64,000 bases of DNA from Pseudomonas beijingensis. GTDB taxonomy: Bacteria; Pseudomonadota; Gammaproteobacteria; Pseudomonadales; Pseudomonadaceae. Within the stretch, counting starts at the first letter, position 1, and each line of letters begins with the position of its first letter. Positions 54,202 through 62,860 of this stretch are shown here, piece by piece. The notes under the pieces were generated by a model. The model was given only the letters and a program-made list of their open reading frames with translations. It was not told where the DNA came from and did no database searches. The DNA lies in NCBI RefSeq assembly GCF_030687295.1, contig NZ_CP117425.1:868001-932000 (forward strand). The letters are read 5' to 3'. The translations under genes and the position numbers were made by a program.

Positions 54202-56115
54202 CTAATTCACCCAGCGCTGCAGAATCTGCTGCAGGTCGTTCCTTTTGAACGGCTTGGCCAGGTAATCGTTCATGCCTGCCGCGAGGCAGGCTTCGCGGTC
54301 GCCCTGCAAGGCGTTGGCCGTCAGGGCGATGATCGGCACCTCGTCGCAGCCTGGCAATTGGCGGATCTGCCGCGTGGCTTCGTAGCCATCGATGATGGGC
54401 AATCGGCAATCCATGAGGATCGCTTCGAAAATCAGGCTTTCGGCGCTGCGTACGGCCTGGGCGCCATCGGTGGCGACGCTGACGGTGAAGCCCAGGCTGC
54501 GCAGCATGGCTTCGATCACCGTCTGGTTGACCGGATTGTCTTCCACCAGCAACACGTTGCGACCTTCGCCATTGCCATTGCCATTGCCATTGCCGGTGGG
54601 CAGGCGCGGCGCCAGGGTCGGTGGCGTCTGGCGCGACAGGGCCAGCGGGATCTCGAGGGTGAACACCGAGCCCTGGCCTTCTTCGCTCTGGGCCCGCAGT
54701 GTCCCGCCCATGCGTTCAGCCAGGGTGCGGGCGATCGGCAGGCCCAGGCCGGTGCCGCCGTAGCGCCGGGAAATCGAATTGTCGGCCTGCTGGAAGGCGT
54801 CGAACATGCGCTCCAGGCTCTCGGCGGGGATACCGATGCCACTGTCGCGCACCGTGCAGGTGAACCACAGCAGTTCGTGATCCAGGGCCTGCCACTGGCA
54901 TTGCACGGTGACGCGGCCTTGCTCGGTGAATTTCAGCGCGTTGCCGATCAGGTTCACCAGGATCTGCCGTATCCGCGTCGGATCGCCCTGCACCTGCAAG
55001 GCCTGCATGTCGTCCGGGACCAGCAGGTCCAGGCCGAGCTTGCGTTGCGCGGCGCTGTGCTGGAACGACTGCGCGCAACTGCCCACCAGTTCGGCCAGGT
55101 TGAACGGGATGTGCTCCAGTTCCAGGGCCGAGCGTTCGATGCGCGAGAAATCGAGGATGTCGTTGATCACCTTCAGCAGGTGTTCGGTGGATTCCGAGGC
55201 CAGTGCCGTGTACTCGTGCTGCTCGTCGGTCATGCGGGTGGTTTCCAACAACTGCAGCATACCCAGTACGCCGTTCATGGGCGTGCGCAGTTCATGGCTC
55301 ATCATCGCCAGGAACTCGGACTTGGCGCTGTTGGCTTTTTCCGCTTCTTCGCGGGTCTTGATCAACTGCGCCATGGCCTGGTGCTGTTCGCGGCTGGCTT
55401 GCTCCAGGCCGTCGGCCAGGTTGTTGATGTGCCGGGACAAGGCGCCCAGTTCGGCGTCATCGACGATCGGCAGCGGGGTACTGTAGTCGCCTTGCTGGAT
55501 GGCCTTGACCGCGTTGCCGATGTCGCGGATCGGCCGGGACAGGTTGGTCGCCAGCCGGCGCGCCACCAGGAAGGTAAACAGCAGGGCGAACAGCGCGAGG
55601 ATCGCGGCCTTGAACAGGATCTCCTGTTGCCGCTGGCTGAAGGCGTCACTGGACATGCCGACGATCACGCGGCCCAGGTAGTCTTCGCCGGACGCTTCGA
55701 CGGCGGTGCTGTTGCCTTGCAGGAAATCATTGTTCAGGGCAATGCGTTGCAGGCGCACCGGGGCCTGGAAGACTTCGATCTGCTGGGCACGGCTGTGGAC
55801 CTGCTCGGGTTGTTCGACGTACACCAGGACCTTGTCGGTGCTGTCCTGCACCTCCAGGAAACGCACGTGCGGGGTGGCCAGGGTCGCGGTGAGCAGGCTT
55901 TCCAGCACTTCGTTGTTGCCGGAAATCACCCCGTACTCCGTGGCGGGGGCCAGTTGGTTGGCGATCAGTTGACCGGTGTGATTGAGCTCCTGGCGCAAGT
56001 CCTGGATCCGCACGAAGGTAAAGAAGCTGATCAGCAGCAAGGTCAGCAGCAACGCCGGGCCGAGGGCGATGAGCTGGGTACGGGTGTTGATGTCCCAACG
56101 GCGACGCAAGGTCAT
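54202..56115 (-). CDS. hybrid sensor histidine kinase
   Basis: The 637-residue inner membrane protein has TM1 (about 13-34), a periplasmic sensor of about 130 residues, TM2 (about 166-187) and a HAMP linker. The dimerisation domain has the phospho-acceptor His274 in FLAMMSHELRTPMNG. The ATPase domain has NLIGNALKFT (388-397), DSGIGIP and GGTGLGLPI. A receiver domain follows, with Asp569 in ILMDCRLP. The layout resembles GacS/BarA but has no HPt domain, so the phosphate must pass to a separate HPt protein. A (Gly-Asn) linker at 508-516 is encoded by a hexanucleotide repeat. Its start overlaps the upstream binding-protein gene by four bases. Confidence 0.94.
   Translation of the reverse strand: MTLRRRWDINTRTQLIALGPALLLTLLLISFFTFVRIQDLRQELNHTGQLIANQLAPATEYGVISGNNEVLESLLTATLATPHVRFLEVQDSTDKVLVYVEQPEQVHSRAQQIEVFQAPVRLQRIALNNDFLQGNSTAVEASGEDYLGRVIVGMSSDAFSQRQQEILFKAAILALFALLFTFLVARRLATNLSRPIRDIGNAVKAIQQGDYSTPLPIVDDAELGALSRHINNLADGLEQASREQHQAMAQLIKTREEAEKANSAKSEFLAMMSHELRTPMNGVLGMLQLLETTRMTDEQHEYTALASESTEHLLKVINDILDFSRIERSALELEHIPFNLAELVGSCAQSFQHSAAQRKLGLDLLVPDDMQALQVQGDPTRIRQILVNLIGNALKFTEQGRVTVQCQWQALDHELLWFTCTVRDSGIGIPAESLERMFDAFQQADNSISRRYGGTGLGLPIARTLAERMGGTLRAQSEEGQGSVFTLEIPLALSRQTPPTLAPRLPTGNGNGNGNGEGRNVLLVEDNPVNQTVIEAMLRSLGFTVSVATDGAQAVRSAESLIFEAILMDCRLPIIDGYEATRQIRQLPGCDEVPIIALTANALQGDREACLAAGMNDYLAKPFKRNDLQQILQRWVN
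54568..54591 (+). repeat. hexanucleotide tandem repeat (GCCATT)4
   Basis: Four perfect copies of GCCATT encode alternating Gly and Asn on the minus strand, in the linker before the receiver domain of the kinase. Copy number changes would keep the frame. Confidence 0.9.
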
Positions 56116-57044
56116 GGGCGGTGTTCTCCTTCGGCCAGCGTTGCCGCGACGGATTCGGCGTCAATCGGTTCGATTCCCAGCGAGCGGGAGACCTGCCGGT
56201 TGCCCAGGACCTTGAAACGGTCCGGATACAACGTGCGCGGCCAGGTCGTGGCGGGGCGGTCGAGCAGGTCGTCGAGAATCGCCAGCCAGTCGTGTTGGTC
56301 GCTGTAGGTGCTGGCCAGGCTGCCGGCCTTGACGAATGCGGCGCTCGGCCCGATCAGGGCGCGTTGCCGGGCGTAGCTGCTGAGCAACAGGTTCTTCACG
56401 GTCTTGGGGTTGTACAAGTCGGGGTCATCGAGGCCCAGCAGCACGTCGCTCTGGCCCAGCAGGTTTTGCAGGGGACGGCTGTCGCTGGTGTCGTCCCAGC
56501 GTTCGCTGACGATCACCAGGCCCAGCGGTGCCGCGGCCTGTCGGATGTCCTTGAGCAGGAATTCACTGTGGGTGTCGTATAGCACGCCGACCCGTCGCAC
56601 TTGCGGCAGGATGGTGCGGATCAGCCGCAATTGCCGCGCCATCGGTGGGTCACTCCACAGCAGGCTCAGGTGCGCGGGCGTAGCGTCGCCCAGGCGGTCG
56701 CGGGCTTGCTGGCGGCTGATGCGCAGGACCAGGGTGGCCGGCCCCTGGGCATCCTGCAGGCGCCACTCCAGGCTGGGCAGGTCAAGCAGGACCAGGCGGA
56801 CATTGTCCGGCAACTTATCCGGCGTCGGCAGGTTGGCCAGCGACGTAAACCGCACGCTGTCTTCGGGGCGCAGGGTTTTCAGGGCCTGGGTGAAAGACTG
56901 CACGCCGGGGCTGTCCTCGGCGCCGGTCAACAGAATTTCGGCGGCCCGGGCTTGGAAGGTTGCCAGCCACCCGGCAAACACCAGGCACAGGGTCAGCCTC
57001 AGGCGGCCATGAAATGGCGTCTTGCAGGGTGAGTGCCGGGACAT
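56112..57044 (-). CDS. periplasmic ABC-type substrate-binding protein without a transporter
   Basis: The 310-residue protein has a signal peptide ending QARAAE near residue 35. Its fold resembles the ABC_sub_bind group: VRRVGVLYDTHSEFLLKDIR near residue 148, LGLVIVSERWDD, and LLGLDDPDLYNPKTVKNLL. No permease or ATPase gene is near. It lies between the receptor gene (no gap) and the kinase gene (four-base overlap). That context suggests a sensory ligand-binding subunit rather than an import component. It corresponds to PA1612. Confidence 0.8.
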   Translation of the reverse strand: MSRHSPCKTPFHGRLRLTLCLVFAGWLATFQARAAEILLTGAEDSPGVQSFTQALKTLRPEDSVRFTSLANLPTPDKLPDNVRLVLLDLPSLEWRLQDAQGPATLVLRISRQQARDRLGDATPAHLSLLWSDPPMARQLRLIRTILPQVRRVGVLYDTHSEFLLKDIRQAAAPLGLVIVSERWDDTSDSRPLQNLLGQSDVLLGLDDPDLYNPKTVKNLLLSSYARQRALIGPSAAFVKAGSLASTYSDQHDWLAILDDLLDRPATTWPRTLYPDRFKVLGNRQVSRSLGIEPIDAESVAATLAEGEHRP

Positions 57045-59168
57045 CTAGAACGACAACTCCGCGCTGAAGTACACGACATGGCGGGCGTCGTAGCGGTTGT
57101 CGACGAAGGTCATGGGTTGGTTGTCCAGGCGCTGCTGCAGGACGCCCGCCAGCTCCAGGCTGGCCTTGCCCAGGGGAATGCGCCGGGCGACGCGGGTGTC
57201 CACCCGTTCGAAGCGATAGCCGTTGAGGTCGTCGGCGGCGTAATAGAACAGTGCGCTGTTCCAGCCCTGGCCCCAATCCCGTAGCCAACCGGCCGAACCG
57301 CTGTTGCGGGCGGTCAGTTGTTCATCGAGAGGGTTGCTGGCCTGGGCGTCGACATAGGCGTAGGTCAGGCGCAAGCGATCGGTGCTGGTCATGCGCCAGT
57401 CGAACTGGGTCTCGACCCCGGAGAACTGTGATTCATTGGCGTTGCTGGCAATGTACTGATTGTTGCGCAGCGGCTCGCTGATCATGCCGGTGATTTCGTC
57501 ATGGAACAGCTTCACGTCGACGGCCAGGCCCAAGTCCACGAAGTAACCGTTGTAGCCCAGTTCCCGGGAGCGCATGTGTTCTTGCTCCAGATTGCCCGGG
57601 CCGCGGGTCCGGACGAAGTAACGGGCACTGTTCTGGCCGAAGGCGGCGGGTTGCAGGTTGGTGACCTGATAGCTCCAGTTGACGTTGTTCTCGAACATGT
57701 CCGGCGAGCGCACGGCTTCGGAGTACACCGCCCGCAGGCCGTGGCGCGGGGTGATCAGGTAGTTGACCGCGACCCGCGGAGTCAGCGAACTGCCGGTCAA
57801 ACGGGTGTCTTCGAACATCGCGCCACCCTGCAACAGCCAATGCTCGGTGGCCCGCCATTCGAGCTGGCCGAACAGGCGCCAGGTGGTGTCGTCCAGGGTG
57901 CCGTTGAAGTACGTCTCCGAGTCGGCCCGGTCGTAGCGATAGTTGGCGCCGGTGACCAGTCGCAGGCTGTCGGACAGGCTCAGGGTGTCCTGGATCTCCA
58001 GGTCGTAGCGCGATTCCCGGGCGCTCTGGTCGATATCGCCGCATAGGGTTTGCGAGGCACCGTTGCGCCACTGGTCGAGCACCTGATTGGCCAGCGCCTG
58101 TTCCTGTGGCGTGCCGGTTGGCGCGCCGTTGTTGATGTAGCTGGGGATATTGCGCGCCAGCTTCTCGGCATAGTTGGGGTTGAGCTGCCACAGGTCGGTC
58201 AGTTGTGGGCTGAAGGACACCTCGGCGTCACAGGCGCGCCAGGTCTGCTGGCGATCCCAGTGCTGGATCGAGCCTTGTACATAAAGGCTGTGGTCGGGGT
58301 CCAGGTCCAGGTTCCAGCGCAGTGAGCCGGCGTAGTCCTTGGCGATGACGTCGGAGTTATCCCCGGCGGCGGTAATCCCGGCGAACACGGGGCGGTAGGT
58401 ATAAGGCCGCTGGTTGGTCCCATCCTTGGCGTTCAATTGCCAGTCGATGCTCTGCCGTTCGTCCAGGGTCTGGCTGACGGACAGGTTGAAGCGGTTCAGG
58501 CGGCGGCTGTCGCGGTAGTCGGCGCCGTTGCGGTCGCTGTCAAAACCATCATCTTCTTGGCCTGACAGCGACAGCCGCAGGTCGCCGCCTTCCCAGCCGC
58601 TGCCCTGACTGGCGTACCAGTCGCTGATGCCACGCTGGCCCCGGGTAATTTTCAGCCGGGTGCCGTGGCTGTCGGCCGGGGCGCGGGTGATGATGTTGAC
58701 CACTGCCATCAGCGCGTTGGCGCCATAACTGACGGTGTTGGGGCCGCGAAAGACTTCGATCCGCTCGATGTCTTCCATGGCCACCGGAATATCGCTCCAG
58801 TCCACCGTGGCCAGGCCGGCGCGGTACACCGAGCGGCCGTCGATCAGCACTTGCATGCGGCGCGCTTCGCTGGCGTTGGTGCCATGGTAGTTCACGGCGG
58901 CCTGGTTGCCGGTGATGTTGCCGACCATCATGCCCGGTACCAGGCGCAGCAGCTCGCTGATGTCCCGGGCGCCGCTGGCCTTGATCAGCTCGCTGTCGAG
59001 CACGGTCATGCTGCCCGGCACCGCCGCCGGCGATTGCTTGAGGCGCGTGGCCGTCAGCACCTGGGGCAGGGGCTGGCTGTCCACGAACAAGTCGTCGGCC
59101 AGCACTGGCGGGCTGATGATCAGTGCCAAAAGCAGGGACGAACCTGAACGGGAAGGGCCAACGGACAC
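57045..59168 (-). CDS. TonB-dependent outer membrane receptor
   Basis: The 707-residue protein has a signal peptide (cleavage near residue 25), a possible TonB box in LPQVLTATR, and a plug domain at about residues 45-160 (VPGSMTVLDSELIKASGARD; IERIEVFRGPNTVSYGANAL). A 22-strand barrel follows, ending in phenylalanine. There is no N-terminal signalling extension of the FecA type. The plug resembles the BtuB/CirA group, but the ligand is unknown. It is the first gene of the three-gene operon with the binding protein and hybrid kinase. Confidence 0.9.
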   Translation of the reverse strand: MSVGPSRSGSSLLLALIISPPVLADDLFVDSQPLPQVLTATRLKQSPAAVPGSMTVLDSELIKASGARDISELLRLVPGMMVGNITGNQAAVNYHGTNASEARRMQVLIDGRSVYRAGLATVDWSDIPVAMEDIERIEVFRGPNTVSYGANALMAVVNIITRAPADSHGTRLKITRGQRGISDWYASQGSGWEGGDLRLSLSGQEDDGFDSDRNGADYRDSRRLNRFNLSVSQTLDERQSIDWQLNAKDGTNQRPYTYRPVFAGITAAGDNSDVIAKDYAGSLRWNLDLDPDHSLYVQGSIQHWDRQQTWRACDAEVSFSPQLTDLWQLNPNYAEKLARNIPSYINNGAPTGTPQEQALANQVLDQWRNGASQTLCGDIDQSARESRYDLEIQDTLSLSDSLRLVTGANYRYDRADSETYFNGTLDDTTWRLFGQLEWRATEHWLLQGGAMFEDTRLTGSSLTPRVAVNYLITPRHGLRAVYSEAVRSPDMFENNVNWSYQVTNLQPAAFGQNSARYFVRTRGPGNLEQEHMRSRELGYNGYFVDLGLAVDVKLFHDEITGMISEPLRNNQYIASNANESQFSGVETQFDWRMTSTDRLRLTYAYVDAQASNPLDEQLTARNSGSAGWLRDWGQGWNSALFYYAADDLNGYRFERVDTRVARRIPLGKASLELAGVLQQRLDNQPMTFVDNRYDARHVVYFSAELSF

Positions 59169-59322
59169 GGCACAGCCTATGAGAATGGGTGGGTGACGGG
59201 CATGTTAACTGAGCTGAACGACTTTTCCATTCACGTTGACAGCATTTTCCTAGGAATTGGTGGTCAGCTTCCTACAGCTGGCGGTAATTGTTGCCGGGGC
59301 TGGTCGCCATCCGGCCGCTCCG

Positions 59323-59328
59323 TATAAT
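59323..59328 (+). promoter_or_regulatory. -10 element of the gpsA promoter
   Basis: A perfect TATAAT lies 40 bases before the gpsA start. No convincing -35 is visible at the standard spacing. Confidence 0.5.
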
Positions 59329-59367
59329 GCCCCGCATTGCCACTTGGTATGGATGAACGGATTGCAT

Positions 59368-60393
59368 ATGACTGAACAGCGCCCGATTGCGGTCCTGGGG
59401 GGCGGGAGTTTCGGTACCGCCGTGGCTAACCTGCTGGCCGAGAATGGTCACCCGGTGCGCCAGTGGATGCGTGACCCGGAACAGGCCGAGGCCATCCGGG
59501 TCAATCGCGAGAACCCGCGTTACCTCAAGGGCATCAAGATTCGCCCGGAAGTGGTGCCGGTGACTGATTTGCAGGCCACCCTGGAGGGCAGCGACCTGTT
59601 CTTCGTCGCCTTGCCGTCCAGTGCCTTGCGTTCGGTATTGGCGCCCCATGCCGAACGCTTGAGCGGCAAGCTGTTGGTGAGCCTGACGAAGGGCATCGAA
59701 GCCCAGACCTTCAAGCTGATGAGCGAGATTCTCGAAGAAATCGCCCCCAAGGCGCGGATCGGTGTGATTTCCGGTCCGAACCTGGCGCGGGAAATCGCCG
59801 AGCACGCGCTGACCGCCACGGTGGTCGCCAGTGAGGATGAGGAGCTCTGCCAACGGGTCCAGGCCGCACTCCATGGCCGCACCTTTCGGGTCTACGCCAG
59901 CGCCGACCGTTTCGGGGTGGAGCTGGGCGGGGCGCTGAAAAACGTCTATGCCATCATCGCCGGCATGGCGGTGGCGCTGGGCATGGGCGAGAACACCAAG
60001 AGCATGCTGATCACCCGCGCGCTGGCGGAAATGACCCGCTTCGCCGTCAGCCAGGGCGCCAATCCGATGACCTTCCTGGGATTGGCCGGGGTGGGCGACC
60101 TGATCGTCACCTGTTCCTCGCCCAAGAGCCGCAACTACCAGGTCGGCTTTGCCCTCGGCCAGGGCTTGAGCCTTGACGAGGCCGTGTCGCGCCTGGGTGA
60201 AGTGGCCGAAGGGGTCAACACCCTCAAGGTGCTCAAGGCCAAATCCCAGGAGGCGGGGGTGTACATGCCGCTGGTCGCCGGGCTGCACGCGATTCTGTTC
60301 GAAGGGCGCACGCTGGAACAGGTGATCGAGCTGTTGATGCGTGGCGAACCGAAGACCGACGTCGATTTCATTTCCACCAGCGGTTTCAATTGA
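59368..60393 (+). CDS. gpsA: glycerol-3-phosphate dehydrogenase [NAD(P)+]
   Basis: GpsA makes sn-glycerol-3-phosphate for phospholipid synthesis. The 341-residue protein has the NAD fold [20 protein letters not shown], the segment [16 protein letters not shown], and the active-site lysine in [21 protein letters not shown] chose the ATG at 59368 ([13 protein letters not shown]) by family length. It leads a run of co-oriented genes to the window end and matches PA1614. Confidence 0.96.
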   Translation: MTEQRPIAVLGGGSFGTAVANLLAENGHPVRQWMRDPEQAEAIRVNRENPRYLKGIKIRPEVVPVTDLQATLEGSDLFFVALPSSALRSVLAPHAERLSGKLLVSLTKGIEAQTFKLMSEILEEIAPKARIGVISGPNLAREIAEHALTATVVASEDEELCQRVQAALHGRTFRVYASADRFGVELGGALKNVYAIIAGMAVALGMGENTKSMLITRALAEMTRFAVSQGANPMTFLGLAGVGDLIVTCSSPKSRNYQVGFALGQGLSLDEAVSRLGEVAEGVNTLKVLKAKSQEAGVYMPLVAGLHAILFEGRTLEQVIELLMRGEPKTDVDFISTSGFN

Positions 60394-60423
60394 ACCGCTA
60401 TTGACCGCAAGCAGGAGCGAGCC

Positions 60424-60771
60424 ATGAACGATCCGCAAGGGCAACCCCAATACGAATCCATCCTGCTGCGTGTGCTGTGGATGGTGGTCTATCTGCTGGT
60501 CTGGCAGGTGGCGCAATTCATCCTCGGCGCCGTGGTGCTGGTGCAATTGATCTATCGACTGATCTACGGCGCGCCTAGTGCAAGCCTGATGAACTTCGGC
60601 GATAGCCTGAGCCAGTTCCTGGCCCAGATCGGCCGCTTCGGCACCTTCCACAGCGACCAGAAGCCGTGGCCGTTCGCCGACTGGCCGACCCCGCGCACGC
60701 CGGAAGGTGAAGCGCCACACGCCGTGGCACCGGCCCCGCACCCCGTCCGTGACGAGGAGCCGAAGCTATGA
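60424..60771 (+). CDS. DUF4389 membrane protein
   Basis: The 115-residue protein has two adjoining membrane helices (about residues 16-52), then an amphipathic stretch and a Pro-rich tail (APHPVRDEEPKL). The pattern LRVLWMVVYLLVWQVAQFIL is typical of DUF4389. Function is unknown. CAGGAGCGAGCC precedes the ATG, and the stop overlaps sixA by four bases. Confidence 0.85.
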   Translation: MNDPQGQPQYESILLRVLWMVVYLLVWQVAQFILGAVVLVQLIYRLIYGAPSASLMNFGDSLSQFLAQIGRFGTFHSDQKPWPFADWPTPRTPEGEAPHAVAPAPHPVRDEEPKL

Positions 60772-61211
60772 AACTGTGGATATTGCGGCACGGTGAGGCC
60801 GAGCCCCATGGTGTCCGCCCCGATCCGGAACGGGTCTTGACGGTGCATGGCCGCGAGGAGGTGTTGCTCAGCGCCGGCCGGTTGATGGGCGAGCCATTGC
60901 GGGCCATCTATGCCAGCCCTTATGTGCGTGCCCAGCAGACCGCGCAACTGGTGCGCGAAGCACTGGGTTTCGAACCTGAACTGATCACCGTCGATTGGCT
61001 CACGCCGGAAACCCGGCCGACGGAGGTGCTAAGGCATCTGGAGGACCAGGACGATGTGCTGCTGGTCAGCCATAACCCGTTGGTGGGCAGCTTGCTGGGC
61101 TTACTGCAGCACGGCCACCTGCAACAACCCGAGCAAGTGCAGACGGCTGGCCTGGCCGAGCTGGAAGGCGATATGCCGCTGGCCGGGGCGATGACGCTCA
61201 GGCGTCTGTGA
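60768..61211 (+). CDS. sixA: phosphohistidine phosphatase
   Basis: SixA removes phosphate from histidine in HPt domains (ArcB in E. coli) or in the nitrogen PTS. The 147-residue histidine phosphatase has the catalytic RHG motif at residues 7-9 (LRHGEAEP), IYASPYVRAQQTAQLV, and the second histidine in LLVSHNPLVGSLL. It is coupled to the DUF4389 gene. A REP pair begins at the base after the stop codon. A SixA near an unpaired hybrid kinase operon (54-59 kb) may be chance. Confidence 0.9.
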   Translation: MKLWILRHGEAEPHGVRPDPERVLTVHGREEVLLSAGRLMGEPLRAIYASPYVRAQQTAQLVREALGFEPELITVDWLTPETRPTEVLRHLEDQDDVLLVSHNPLVGSLLGLLQHGHLQQPEQVQTAGLAELEGDMPLAGAMTLRRL

Positions 61212-61301
61212 TGTGGGAGCAAGGCTTGCCCGCGATAGTGTCGACGAGCAACACCTGATCCACCCCCAGCGTTTGCATCGCGGGCAAGCCTTGCTCCCAC
61301 A
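61212..61301. repeat. REP pair, AAGGCTTGCCCGCGAT sub-type
   Basis: TGTGGGAGCAAGGCTTGCCC is mirrored by GGGCAAGCCTTGCTCCCACA. It abuts the sixA stop codon directly. Confidence 0.93.
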
Positions 61302-61349
61302 GTGCTATGCAGGATTGATTGCAACAAAAACAACAAAGGAAGGGCAACG

Positions 61350-61793
61350 ATGAGTCTGTGGCGCACCACCCCCGACATCGAGAAACTGAACGCCGCCGGT
61401 AAAAACACCATCAGCGAAGTGCTGGACATCCGGTTCGAGTCCTTCGACGACGAATCCCTGACCGCCAGCATGGTGGTCGATCAGCGCACCCACCAGCCGT
61501 TCGGCCTGTTGCACGGCGGTGCTTCGGTGGTGCTGGCCGAAACGGTCGGGTCCATGGCTGCCTACCTCTGTGTGGACCCCACCAAATTCTATTGCGTGGG
61601 CCTGGAAATCAACGCCAACCACCTGCGCGGCGTGCGCAGCGGGCGGGTGACCGCCACGGCCCGGATGGTTCACCTGGGCCGTACCACCCAGGTCTGGGAC
61701 ATCCGCCTGGTCAATGACGAGGGCAAGGTCAACTGCGTGTCGCGCCTGACCATGGCGGTGGTGCCGTTGGGCGAGCAGCCGCCGGCGCGTTGA
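61350..61793 (+). CDS. hotdog-fold acyl-CoA thioesterase (YdiI/PaaI type)
   Basis: The 147-residue protein has the signature PFGLLHGGASVVLAETVGSM with the catalytic Glu in the helix. The rest (LEINANHLRGVRSGRVTATA) fits YdiI/EntH-type thioesterases. AAAGGAAGGG precedes the ATG at 61350. It corresponds to PA1618. Confidence 0.92.
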   Translation: MSLWRTTPDIEKLNAAGKNTISEVLDIRFESFDDESLTASMVVDQRTHQPFGLLHGGASVVLAETVGSMAAYLCVDPTKFYCVGLEINANHLRGVRSGRVTATARMVHLGRTTQVWDIRLVNDEGKVNCVSRLTMAVVPLGEQPPAR

Positions 61794-61810
61794 AACGAGG
61801 TTAATCCGCC

Positions 61811-61934
61811 CCCTGTGGCGAGGGGATTCTCTGTGGGAGCAAGGCTTGCCCGCGATGGCGGCGATGCGGTCTTTCAGAAATCGAGTCGCCTGTGTCGCGG
61901 GCAAGCCTTGCTCCCACAAGTCTCCTCGCCACAT
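61811..61934. repeat. nested REP pairs
   Basis: The inner pair (61832-61918) is of the AAGGCTTGCCCGCGAT sub-type. It is enclosed by CCCTGTGGCGAGGGGA at 61811 and the mirrored TCTCCTCGCCACATGGGG to 61934, which match heads of the GTGGCGAGGGAGC sub-type seen at 10018. Confidence 0.85.
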
Positions 61935-62065
61935 GGGGCAGCGCTTACAGCTTGATAGCCCCATAGCCCAAGCCCGACTGTCATCATTCCTGTCAGTTAC
62001 GGTCATTGCCGCGCCGTCGGGTTCTGCGGACAATCTGCCACAGTTCCCCCAATGGATCGGCTGTC

Positions 62066-62860
62066 ATGTCGCAACAGATTTTTTTCGCCCACGCCAATGG
62101 TTTTCCCTCGGCCACCTACGGCAAGCTGTTCGCCGCATTGGCGCCGCAGTACCAGGTCGCGCACCTGGAACTGCACGGCCATGACCCGCGTTTTCCGGTG
62201 GACGATAACTGGCACAACCTGGTGGACGAACTGATCCATCACCTGGAACAGCAACCGGCGCCGGTGTGGGGCGTTGGTCACTCCCTGGGTGGTGTGTTGC
62301 ATCTGCACGCGGCGTTGCGCTGCCCCCAGTTGTATCGCGGCGTGGTCATGCTCGATTCGCCGGTGCTGACCCGTACCGACCAGTGGGTGATCCTGGCTGC
62401 CAAGCGCCTGGGGCTCATCGATCGCCTGACCCCGGCCGGCCGGACCCTGGGACGGCGTGAGGAGTTCGCTGACCTGGAATCCGCCCGGCAGTATTTTGCC
62501 GGCAAGACACTGTTCCGCAGCTTTGATCCGGATTGTTTCGACGCCTACCTGCAGCACGGCCTGCAGCAAGTCGGCGACCGACTGCGGCTGCGCTTCGACC
62601 CGGCCACGGAAATCAGCATCTACCGCGGCGTGCCGCACACCAGCCCAGGTCGGCCCCGTAAGCTCAAGGTGCCGCTGGCCGTGGTGCGCGGCCGGCAGAG
62701 TCGCGTGGTGATGCGGCATCACACCCGTTCGGTCGGGCGCATGCTCCATGGCGAATCCCTGAGCATGCCCGGCGGCCATATGTTTCCCCTCGAACGTCCA
62801 CAAGACACGGCCAACCTGCTCAAGAATCTGTTCCAGCGTTGGGAAGGGCGCAGCGCATGA
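62066..62860 (+). CDS. alpha/beta hydrolase, first of an overlapping pair
   Basis: The 264-residue protein starts MSQQIFFAHANGFPSATYGK, with the HANG oxyanion-type segment. The nucleophile Ser73 is in GVGHSLGGVL, and the histidine in MPGGHMFPLE. There is no signal peptide. It resembles PA1621. Its stop overlaps the next hydrolase gene by four bases. Substrate is unknown. Confidence 0.88.
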   Translation: MSQQIFFAHANGFPSATYGKLFAALAPQYQVAHLELHGHDPRFPVDDNWHNLVDELIHHLEQQPAPVWGVGHSLGGVLHLHAALRCPQLYRGVVMLDSPVLTRTDQWVILAAKRLGLIDRLTPAGRTLGRREEFADLESARQYFAGKTLFRSFDPDCFDAYLQHGLQQVGDRLRLRFDPATEISIYRGVPHTSPGRPRKLKVPLAVVRGRQSRVVMRHHTRSVGRMLHGESLSMPGGHMFPLERPQDTANLLKNLFQRWEGRSA

